A stretch of 64,000 nt of DNA from Lucifuga dentata (taxonomy: Eukaryota; Chordata; Actinopteri; Ophidiiformes; Bythitidae). Of the stretch, positions 41,903-54,300 are shown piece after piece. Position 1 is the first letter of the stretch; each line of letters starts with the position of its first letter. Below the pieces are notes generated by a model, which was not told the origin of the DNA, searched no databases, and was given only the letters and a program-made list of their open reading frames with translations. The position numbers and the translations under genes are program-made. Where the stretch lies: assembly GCA_014773175.1 (NCBI GenBank), contig VXCM01003628.1, positions 39,838-103,837 of the forward strand, given 5' to 3'.

Positions 41903-44900
41903 CAGTCATATCCATGACTGTTGCTTCATGTTATAAATAATTGCAGATTCTGATAGAGGCAGTGAGATCTTATTCTGTACCATCTACTGGAAGGTAAATT
42001 CTGGAACACTCCGTGTAGGACATGTGCTGAGAATGACACAGTTTTGGAGCTTGTTTTGTCCAAGACTGTTCATAAATTAGCTGCAGACATGGGTGATTTT
42101 TAAAGGACCATACCACTCATTTTGTATGTTTGAGCCTAATATATTAGTCTAATATATTATGTTACGTTACTGATAATAATTTCCCAAAGGATAAAACCAT
42201 TACCCAGTGACTGCTGGGATAGGCTCCAGCACCACCACCGCCCCCCCCACCCCTTAACAGGACAAACGGGTATAGAAAATAGATTGATGGATGGATGGAT
42301 AAAACCATATTTCAGCTTTCCTGATATTTTGCAAAATCTCTTAATCTTTCAAAATCAAATATTCAAGTGATACACCCACCTTAAAAATCAATGTTTCTCC
42401 TGCTAATAGTTACACAGCCTTATGAAGTCACAGTCATTTAAATTTTTCAATAAACACAGGTCTTCTTTTGGGACTGTATTCTCTGGTGGAGACATACATT
42501 CACTCCATGATTTTTATTGCACTTAAATGCTAAAATTATGTAACTTTGAAAAATAAAAAAAAACCTGAATACACATCTTGTTCATGATGATGGATTATCT
42601 ATTCCAAGTTGATACTTGAAAGATCCGTTTCAAGTATCAACAAGTTGATTTTAATAGCGTACCAGAATGAACTGAAACCAATGGTGGTCTGGAAGGTAGG
42701 AAAAACATTTTTAATTCACCATTCCAGTAATATGCTTTGGGAAATGATTGACAGTAATATTACATGTATGAAAATTGAATATATTAGGCTCAAACATGCA
42801 GAATGGGTGGTATGGTCATTTAACCATGACCATACCACCCATTTTGATTTTCAAAGCAGATTTTACCAAAACGAGCAACTTAAGAATGGTTGATCAGGTC
42901 CAGGTCTGCATTTTTTTAGGTCCATCAGTGCTAAACTTATGTTTCAGCCTTCCATGTGTTCCAGATATTAGCTTAATTCTCACTGAAGGCTTTTTTTTTT
43001 TTTTCCNGTTTTTTTTTTTTTTCCAGGAGAGAGCCAGTGTGACGAAGCCACGTGTAACAATGGAGGGACCTGCTACGATGAAGGAGACACCTTTAAGTGC
43101 ATGTGTGCTGCAGGCTGGGAGGGCGCCACCTGCAATATCGGTGAGTATTACAACCCAATACAGTAAGACATATATTAGAGGATGGTACAGGCTATTTCTT
43201 GGAGCGTGTGACTGCTAACAGGCGTTTGTGTCTCCAGCTAAGAACAGCAGCTGCTTGCCGAGTCCCTGTGAAAACGGTGGGACCTGCGTGGTGAACAGAG
43301 ATTCCTTCAGCTGTGTCTGTAAGGACGGCTGGGAGGGCGCCACCTGCAGCCATAGTGAGTCACCGCACAACTTAAAGGACTACATTAGCAATTTTAAATG
43401 TTTAAGCCCAATTAATACTACATATTAACGTTACTGACAACTGCTTTCTAAAACATAAAAACATGTTTTAGTTTCCTGTTATTTTGCCAAATCCGCTAAT
43501 GTTTTGAAATCAAATGTTCAGATGATAAACCCATCTTAAAATTCAAGGTTTTGCATGCTAACACTTTTGCATGATTGTAAAAGATACGGTTATTTTAATT
43601 TCTCAGTAAAAGCCATCTTCTCCTGAGACTATATTCCCTGGCAGAGACATACATTTTGTTCTGTGCAGCTTCGTGTTTATTGATTATTGGATCCCCTTTA
43701 GCTTCCACAAAGCAGTTGCTAGTTAGTCTGCCTGGGATCCATCAATGCATATAATTACATACACACATAAGAAAACAAATAAGTCAAACAGACATAAAAT
43801 ATACAAATTAAACAGGTATTGCGTAACTTTTAAAACCGTTAAACAGTTGAGTTCATGTGCATTTCATTCAACAATAAATACATGAAATCTGAATTAAAAT
43901 GATACACAAAACACCTCAAAGATGGTTTTCATCAAAGATGAAAAACATTTTCAGGTTTTTGTCAGCTGATGTCATTGATCACTGATCAATGACATCAGCT
44001 GATGTCCTTCAGGAAATGTTTTGCCTGTATTTTGAAATTTTTTCGATTCTTAATGTTCTTAAAGGACCATACCACCCATTTTGAGCCTAATATATGCCAT
44101 TTTCATACATGTAATGTTTCCCAAAGGATAAAACCGTATTTCAGCTTTCCTGATATTTTGCGAAATCTCTTAATTTTTCAAAATCAAATATTCAAGCGAT
44201 ACACCCACCTTAAAAATCCATGTTTCTCCTGTGAATAGTTATTCAGCCTTATGAAGTCACAGTCGTTTAAATTTGTCAATAAACGCAGGTCTTTTTTTGG
44301 GACTATAATCCTCAGTAGAGACATACATTCACTCTGTGCTTTTTATTGCACTTAAATGCTAAAATTATGAAACTTCGTAAAAAATACGTCTTGTTCACGA
44401 TGATGGATTACCTATCCCAAGAACGTTTCAAGGATCAACAAGTTGATTTTAATCGCAGAATGAATTGAAACCAATGGCAGTCTGGAGGGTAGGAAAAAAT
44501 GTTTTTATTCACTGTTCCAGTAGTATGCTTTGGGAAATGATTGTCAGTAACGTACCTGTAACATGTATGAAAATTGAATATATTAGGCTCAAACATGCAA
44601 AATGGATGGTATGGTCCTTTAATNCATGTATGAAAATTGAATATATTAGGCTCAAACATGCAAAATGGATGGTATGGTCCTTTAATATGAAATGAGTCCT
44701 AGTCAGCCTCTGTACAGAACTGTGTCTCTCAGGTAGTTTATGTTTGGTTTGGGAAGAGAGAGCCGGCCATACTTTGCATTTCTTGTTAGATAATTGTGTT
44801 GGATGGGTTAAATAAAGTTACTTCAGCAAAAAAAAAAAACTAAAGACGTGTTCGCTGTGATAGTTCACGTATCTCCAGCAAGTTTCAAGTCTCTACAAGT

Positions 44901-45231
44901 TGACTTTTATAGTGTAGTGGCATGAACTGAAGCCAATAGCAGTCTGACAGATAGGAAAGAAAATCTAAAGCTTATTGCTAAAGTAGTATATTTTGGGAAA
45001 TGGTTATCAGTAACATAACGTGATATAAGTTGTATGTACTGTGCTCAAACATGCTCGATTGCTGGTATGGTCCTTTAAGTTTCAAAGCAGCGCAGCAACG
45101 AACTAAACATGAATTCTAGATTCTCTTCTGCTCATATCTCTGTCAGAATGTTTCTCCAACGATGGATATTGGTCCAGAGTATCTGTAAAGAAAGTTTTTG
45201 AGTCGATGAAGTGGACGTATCACATTGGACT

Positions 45232-45276
<45 letters not shown>

Positions 45277-45391
45277 CCCTCTAATGTGTTGTCTCTTTAT
45301 CTCCAGATGCCAACGACTGCAGTCCCCACCCATGGTAAGTCATTCACAAAATTCTGAAAGAAGACTGTTAAAGACTGATCCAAGTTCACAC

Positions 45392-45444
<53 letters not shown>

Positions 45445-45781
45445 AACTCTGTGTAGGCAGCACTGCTTGAACATCATATTACTTTCATTCTTCATCTTGT
45501 TTTCACCAGTTTTTTTTTTAAATAATGATACAGTCCATTTGAAAGACTTTATATTTTTGCGTACCTGAAATGCTCTAAATATATAATGCATTAACCCAAA
45601 CACAGGCTTCAGCCGTGCCTCTTTTCTGTCATTTTGCAGGTGTAAAGCCTTTAATTTGCTTTGGTTTATGGCCTAAATAATGACTACAACGAGGAATGTT
45701 TGACAGTTGTCTCATTCTTCGGTGTTACATAGCTACCCAGCACTGTAAATTTGTTCTAAATTTGTTATTTTTTGAAGTCTT

Positions 45782-45812
<31 letters not shown>

Positions 45813-47989
45813 AATGCTGACACACATGCATTTCTAACCAATCAGCAGAACAAGCTTTTGTGATATATTTTCGTTCTTTTGAAATTTCTCTGTTAGTGAT
45901 TTTCCACGAAAAAAACTTGCGAAAAGTGGAAGAATTTGGGCCGCATTGTTTACTCTCCAAGATTTTGTCATCTTATTAAAAATATTTATTTCCATCCAGC
46001 AGAGTTACATAAACAAGCTACACACACTCCACTTCTCTATTATTTTTTTACTTTTGCACTTATGACGCCATAGTGGTTTCCACTTCAGGTCCTATTGTTT
46101 ATTGGTTCAGGATAGGAACCATCTTTTTTGTTGCAAAGTACAGTAAAACCTGTATTAAATATTTGTAGCAGTTGTTTTGTTGTTTTCCCCTCTATTTTTT
46201 CTCCATTACCAATATCGCAATCATTTCACTTTTATTGCAGAAACTTCCTTCATTCCTCTGGCTTTTGAAGTCTGTAGAGTATCGAGATCTTATGGCTTGT
46301 AGAGACAGCGGCCTTTTCAACATAAAAGCAGCTGTTTCTTTCAAAATTTGTTTAGCTGTTGAGGTGAAAACCTTGACTCTCCAAATGAGCCAAAGACAGA
46401 TTCCTTTCTGTTTTTTAGTATTTGCTCTCCTACAGTTTGTGTTGGATTTCATAAACATACGTTGCAAGAATTCCCCCAGTAAATTTCAGAAGACGTAAGA
46501 TAAAAAGATGAAACAACACGTCCGAGAACTCCGCACTGTAGAATTGTCTGTTACCTTTCTTCTTCTGATGTCCCCGGCTCTAATTGTTCCAAATATGACA
46601 TGGCTGGTTGTATCACTTGGGAGGGGACCAGGAGGTCAAAGGTCAATCATTGACACAACCAGCCATGTCATNGGTTGTATCACTTGGGAGGGGACCAGGA
46701 GGTCAAAGGTCAATCATTGACACAACCAGCCATGTCATATTTGACAGTTATGGCGACCAAAAAGCCTGAATCACTTTGTCTTTTTGTGTATTGGATTCTT
46801 AATACAGAACTGAATTGATAAGACCAACGGAAATGAAAACAGGAAATTGCCTCACATGATTGCCAAGGTTTTTCATATCTTACATAATATTCTCCTTTTT
46901 CGGCTTCCTCCGTGCCATTTGTCCTTTTATCAAATCAAATCAGGAAGAAAACAGGAACAAAACCGCCGGTTCCAGTTTTTTATCGCTTTTCTGAGAAAAG
47001 CCACCAAGTCGGAAGCAGCTTTATCACAAAAGTGCCTCCAGTTAGATTAGAGTCGGGTTCGGGATAAGTCAGTGCGGTTTTTCATTTAAAAAAAAAAAAA
47101 AATNTTAAAAAAAAAAAAAAATCTGTATAACAAACAGTTTTAGTTCTGACTTTGAGGAGAAAATCTGATTCTTTTTTTTCCTTTTCTTTCCTTCTGGCTG
47201 TAATTATCTGTCGTGTATTATGTCATTGTGCATGCAGAGATGAAATCGTCTCTCTCCGTCTCTCTGCAGTTATAACAGTGGGACTTGTGTCGACGGAGAC
47301 AACTGGTACCGTTGTGAATGCTCTCCGGGGTTTGCCGGCCCAGACTGCAGGATCAGTAAGTGTCTGACCTTTGACCCCTTGGCCTTTCCTCCATCTCTCC
47401 TTGCCTCTGTGTTTTATCCGTCCATCTGCTTCTCTTTATTTTTTCCATTCCCTCAATTTTTTTTCCACTCCGACTCTCTTTCTCCATCCCTCTCCCCTTT
47501 CTGCCCATCACAATTTCTGTCCTCTGAGTTTTCAGTCTTTCTCTCTCTCTCTCTTTCTCGTTCTGCCCGAGTGCCTTGGAGCCAGGCTTAAGTGTTTGTT
47601 AACATAGGTCAGAACAATTTGGATTTGGTTGTTGGAGCACACATTGGATCACAGGAGTTATGGATCTTTGGTTAAACATCTTCCAGTCCTCGGTGACTCA
47701 GCTCAAAGGCAGCTTTGACAGTTGGTCTAGAGAGAGAGTCTACTGGTGTTTTAAAGGGAAATTCCAACATTTTGGAAAACAAAAAAAAATCTGTTTTTTC
47801 TTGTCTAGATGAGAGGAATATCAGTTTTTCTATGTGTTCGGTACAGAAATGATCCTGGACATGCTTAGCCTGGTTTAGGACAAAGACTTGAAGCAGAGGA
47901 AAAACTGCTAGCAAAAGGTCATCATGATTCTCTCACGATTGTTAATCTGTAGGAGCCTAAAATGTGCATCAGGTACTGGTGATTTCAAT

Positions 47990-48029
<40 letters not shown>

Positions 48030-48250
48030 ACTGTCTCACTCTCCCTCACTCTCCCTCTCTGCCTCTCTCACTTTCTCTCCCTCATTCTCACTCTCCCACT
48101 CTCTCACTATCTGTCTCTCTCTCTCTCTCTGACTCCCTCATTCACTCTCTCTCTCCTTCACCCTTCTCTCTCTCTGCTTCTCTCACTCTCTCTCTTTCTC
48201 TCTCTCACTCCCTCACTCTCCCTCACTTTCTCTCACTCTCTCTCACTCCC

Positions 48251-48305
<55 letters not shown>

Positions 48306-51300
48306 ACAAAAGCAAAGCATCTGAAGAAGCTAATTTTAATAGTGTGACCGTGTCCTTATGTCTCTAAACATTCTAGATGGGTTTCAGCCTATAAGGCCTC
48401 TGTCAAGGCTGAGTTATTCTTTCCCCAAAGTATAAAACAAGCTTTTTATAATGACACATCTCTGACCCGCATCTTCTCTTTCAGACATCAACGAGTGTCA
48501 GTCGTCACCCTGCAGCTTTGGCTCGACCTGCGTGGATGAGATTAATGGATATCGCTGCATCTGTCCACCGGGGAGAACTGGCCACCGCTGCCAAGAAGGT
48601 AAGCCTGACAGTTTACACCTGATGTGCTGTGTTCTTCAAAAAAAAAAAAATCCCCCTCACTTCATCGACAATGTTACCCAATAATCAACATGAATCTAAC
48701 TTTTTCCTTAAAGAAATGGCAGAATGTTCTAATAAAATGTAGATCAGTAACTCAGCAACTTCTGTCTGCAAAATACTCAGTATATGTGATTTATAAAGTC
48801 AAACTGGAAGGAAAAAAAAGCAAAAATGATTCCAAATTCTAATTCATAACTGCTGAATCATGAATCAAATTGAATCACTGTTAAAGGATCATATCAGCAG
48901 TTTTGCTTATTTGAGCCCAATATACAACTCGCATACACGTTACGTTACTGATGATCATCTTCTAAAACATACTGCTGGAGTGGTAAATTTTAGAATGTTT
49001 TTCCTACCTTCCAGGCTGCCTTTGTTTCAGTTCATTCCAGTATGCTATAAAAATCAACTTGTAGAGATTTGAAACATGCTAGACAAGTAATCCATCACAG
49101 CACACATTATGTCTGTTAAATTTTTTGTCAAAGAATCTTTATTTAACTGGGCCAACATGGACAATGTATTTCTCTGCCAGGAAATATATCCCAGGAGAAG
49201 ACTGTTTTTTATTAAGAAATTAAAACGACTGTGTCCTGTACATTCGCACGTACTCGTTAACAGGCAAAACATTGAATTTTAAGGTGGGTGTGTCACCTGA
49301 CTATTTGATTTGGAAAGATTAGGTGATCAAGCAAAATAACAGAAAACTAAAATACGGTTTTATGTTTCAGTTGTCAGTAGCATAACATGTGTGGTAGGGT
49401 AATATTTATTGGACTTAAACGTGCAAAATCGCCGGTAATGTCCTTTAAGCCAGTGTTATGAATAAGACTGAATAGCTTGGTGTGATAGTGAATGTGGTTT
49501 TGTGCGGCAGCGTCTGGGAGGCCGTGTGTCGTCGGTGGTTCGGTGACTCTGGATGGAAGCAGGTGGACTGAAAACTGCAACAGCTGCCGGTGCCAAAACG
49601 GGAGAGTTTCCTGCACCAAGGTACACCTGAGCCTTAAACATGCTAGCCTGAAAAAAAAGCTAAGCTGGAAACAAGCATCTAGATCAGAATTATTCAAGTA
49701 AAATCCAGGGGGTCCAGTTACTCGACTATGTCCCCCTGTGGGGTTCCGTAATCACGAGATATTACACATAACTATGATTCAGAGTGTCAGCTTCAACATT
49801 TTATTAAACATTTTTGACTAAAGTGCTTTTCTTAGTTACAAGTACATTTTCAAACATGAATTTGACAACCTAAAAATTTATCTTAAAACTAAAGTTCTCT
49901 TCAGTTCTCTAAAGAACTTTTTTTTTTTTTTTTAATCCTGTACATTCTCATGTAAAGTTAATGTGCATACATTTGGTAAAACTGAGATATAAAACAGAAA
50001 AAATGAGGTTAAAAATAAAAGTGCGACTTAACAAGTGGCAATGTAGGGATGTGCCAATCTGATATTTAGTATCGGTATCGGCCCGATACTGGCCAAAATC
50101 ACTGGATAGAATATCAGATGAAATAAAAAATATAATCTGATCCGATCCATAAACTTAAACTATCATGTAAATGCTTAATTACACTTCTAACGATATGCCG
50201 TGAAGANTCCGATCCATAAACTTAAACTATCATGTAAATGCTTAATTACACTTCTAACGATATGCCGTGAAGACAGAGGTGTGTCACGGTCACGACACAG
50301 AGGGCTGTGTCATGTGAACAGCAGTTGTCCAGACATGTCTGCTGAGCGGTCACCATTGCTGCGTTCCAAGTTCTTATTTTGTTTCCACATTTCCCTCATT
50401 TGCGTCTTTTCCTCGCGTCTTAGCTCCGCCCACTGAAGATGTGAGGAAAAGAGGCGAGGAAAAGAGGCAAGGACAGAGGAGCTGAGGAACGACGATTTAA
50501 GAGAAATGAAACATCATCGCTCCTCAAGCGTCATCTGAAGCGACATGACGTGTCACACAGATGATCAGCTTGAAGCTGCTGTGTTTTAGTTTCTACAAGA
50601 TAATAAAATAATGAAATATTCTGATTATTACTGTAACAATTAACATGAACAGTTTGACAAACAGTCTGACGATATAATCTGGTGATATGAGTGTTTTATT
50701 GTTTTATGTTTCTTTATCATTCAGAGCTGCATTAAACACACACCCAGTCATTTTCATCAGATGATCAATCAGACAAAATTAAACATCAATAATCAGAATC
50801 ATCTTACACCTGAGATGTTGCTGTTATTTTTCTGTTCACGTTTGATGAAACTGTGAGGTTATAATAAGATGCATATCGCTGTATTGGATCAGCTGTAATA
50901 GATCTGTCCAATCAGAAACAGATTTCCAGTAAAGGGGCGTGTCTGTCAGGTAGCAGACTTCCTGTAGGAGCCTCAGAACAGAAATAAGTGCTTTGGGACG
51001 TCCTTAAAGATGGCGGACTGCTGACAGATGGCAGATTAGTTTCCGGGTCACGCGAGGATCGAGGATCGAGGACCGAGGAGTGATGAAATTGATCTTTATA
51101 ATGTCCCTGTTTTTACTCTAATTGTTCTAATGTCGGGGCTTTGGTGTTTTATTGTTTGCATGTTTTGTTTTGTTCAGTGTTTCTTTTAACTGTAAAGTGT
51201 ATCGGGACCATGATGCATGGTGNTTGCATGTTTTGTTTTGTTCAGTGTTTCTTTTAACTGTAAAGTGTATCGGGACCATGATGCATGGTGATTTTGCACA

Positions 51301-54300
51301 TTAAATAAAACTGATTGATTGATTGATTGATTGATCTAACCTCTGCCTCTGTCCCTGTTTTGTCCCCGACAGGTTTGGTGCGGTCCCAGACCTTGTCATC
51401 TCCACAGTAAGAGCCGCGGCGCAGAGTGTCCACCCGGTCAGACCTGCATCGCCGTCCATGACGAGCGCTGCTTTGTCAAACCCTGCCCCAGCCAGGGGGA
51501 ATGCTGGAGCCCCGCCTACAAGGCCCCCCCCACGGCCAGGTGTCACCCAGAGAATGGCTGTGCCAACGTGACCTTCACCTTCAACAAAGACATCATGGCA
51601 AAGGTCTGTTTGAGAGGAGCGGTTTCATGATCTCAGACGTTTATGAATGAGGGAAGGTGGTTGTGCGATGACATTTGCCATCATCAACACATTAAATCTG
51701 GCACTGTGTTTTATGAATCTGATGATGATGATGATGTCTGGTACTTTTTGTTTTTTAATTCTCTGCTGGTAAGAAAAAAATAGATTGAACAGGAACAAGC
51801 TCTTACAAAATGTTCATCCATATTTCTTGATAACAGCATTGCTAACGGAAGAAAGATAATATGCTGAAGACACCAATAGCTTGCGAATTTCTCATATCCG
51901 TGTGAATTGGATTTAAATACAAGCTGTTGCCTGGAGCAGAAAAATTATGATTTAAAATAAAACAATTAATCGATGAAAACAATTAGAAAATCCTGCTTCT
52001 GCTAATCTCGAAATCTTCCAAGTGTTTAATAACGTATGTTGGTTAGTAGCTCTGCCACAGATTCCCTCAGTAGAAAGATGCATGAACTCGACAAACTGAG
52101 CTCATATCATCAGAATCCAGTATTCTGGAGCAGTATGAGACGCTTTGATGCTTTCTGGATACCTTATGTGGTGTTTTTTTTGTCCGTTATGGTGTTACAG
52201 GGTGTGACCGTGGAGCAGGTGTGTCGTGAGCTAAGGAATCTCTACATTGTCAAAAACTTGTCATCCGATTCCACCGCCTCCATCACCTGTGAGCCGTCAC
52301 TCAGCGCCACCAATGAGATCCATGTAGCCATCGTAAGTCACATTTGGCTGGGAAATATTCATTTTTAGATGCTGAAAACTTCACCAAATGTATAGGATCA
52401 TACCGGCAATTGTGCATATATGAGCCCAATAAAAACAACCCACATACATGTTATATTACTGACAACCAATTTCCAAAACGTAAAAGTGTATTTTAGTCTT
52501 CCTGTTACCTTGCCAAATCCCCTAATCTTTCAAAATCAAATGTTCAGTTGATACATCCACCTTAAAATTCAATGTTTCACCTGTTAACACTGATGCATGA
52601 TTGTACAAGGGATGGTCAATTTTAATTTCTCTGTAAAATCCGTCTTCTCTTGGGACTATATTTCCTGGCGGAGACATACTTCGTCTTCCTTGCATCTCTA
52701 TGTTGGATCGGTTAAATAAAGTTTGACAAAAAAAAAGCTAATAGATATTGTGTTCGCTGTGATGGATTATTGATCTCAAGCACATTTCAAGACTCTACAA
52801 GTTGATTTTAATATCATACTGGAATGAACTGAAGCCAATGGCAGTCTGGAAGGAGGAAAAACAATCTAAAATTTACCACTAAAGTGTATATTTTTGGAAA
52901 TGGTTGTCAGTAACGGAATGTGTATGTGGATTGTGTATATTGGGCTCAAACATGCACGATCGCTGGTATGGTCCTTTAAACACTACTGTCCCATGTGACT
53001 CACAGTCATTAGTTGACAGTTATATTGAACTTCCACTAGTAATACATCCATAAACACCAAAGTCTTTGTATCCCTCAAGAAATTGGGATCTGGGGAAAGT
53101 CTGGAGTTATGAAACCATTATGAAATATTTGGAAAAGCTTTCATAATGTAGATAATTTTGTTAAATTAAAGAGTACCAGAACACACGTTTACTTACATGT
53201 CACACTAACAGTGTTTCCATCCTGAATGTTTTAGTCGACGGAGGACCAGAGGAGAGGTTTGTCATTCATCAAGGAAATCACGGACAGCATCATGGACCTG
53301 GTCAGTAAGAGGAACGCCAACAGCTCCATCATCGGCGCCATTGCTGAGGTTCGCATCCAGAGACGACAAAGCCACAACGGTGAGCTGCTGTGAGCCGGGA
53401 ATCCAGCTGTGAGGCCTGGTGTGGTTTTAAAAGCAGAAAGAACAGTCTACATTTCAGAGATGTGTGTATGGAAACAGCAAAAAAAACAAAAACTAAAGAT
53501 ATTCTGTTAGTCTTCCTGCTTGTTTGATATGTAATTTATTGGTGTTCAGGTTCTTCTTGGACAATTAAAGCATTAAAGGACCATATCATCCATTTTGCAT
53601 GTTTGAGCCTAATATATTTAATTTTCATATAAGTAACTTTACAATCATTTCCCAAAGCATACTACTGGAACAGTAAATTAAAAATTAAAATTAAAAAAAA
53701 TATGTGGAGTGAATGTACGTCTCCACCGGGGAATACAGTCCCAAAAGAAGACCTGTGTTGATCAAAAAATTTAAACAACCGTGAATTTTGCGGGACTATT
53801 AGCAGGCGAAACATCGGTTTTTAAGGTGGGTGTATCGCTTGAATATTTGATTTTGAAAGATTAAGAGATTTTACAAAATATCAGGAACACTGAAATACGG
53901 TTTTATCCTGTAGGAAATGATTGTCAGGAGCGTAACATGTATGAAAACTGAATATATTAGGCTCAAACATGCAAAATGGCCGGTATGGTCCTTTAAANAA
54001 CATGTATGAAAACTGAATATATTAGGCTCAAACATGCAAAATGGCCGGTATGGTCCTTTAAATAGATTTTGACAGAAAATCTTTAGAGATTTCAGATACA
54101 GTCTTTGCTCATAAATCAGGAAAAGATGATTTCTCCTGAAGATATTATAGGCCCTTAAAGGACCAAACCAGTGGTTTTAGCCTATTAAGTACAAATTGTG
54201 TTTAACTTACTACTCCCATTACTACTCCCTTTTCCAAAGTATACAATCTTTTTTTTTTTGTATTTATTTATTTATTTATTGTGTACATTAATAAACACAT

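Larger units (their letters stand above)
43677..44785. mobile_element. Insertion splitting MITE copy 19
   Basis: Begins TTGATTATTGGATCCCCTTTAGC and AGTCTGCCTGGGATCC, a widespread fish repeat type, and ends near TTAGATAATTG. It carries MITE copy 20 inside it. Class not assigned. Confidence 0.55.

Noticed and set aside
47924..48367. Leu/Ser-rich reading frames about 147 codons long
   Set aside because: By-product of the CT-rich simple repeat in intron 20; overlapping frames are equally open.
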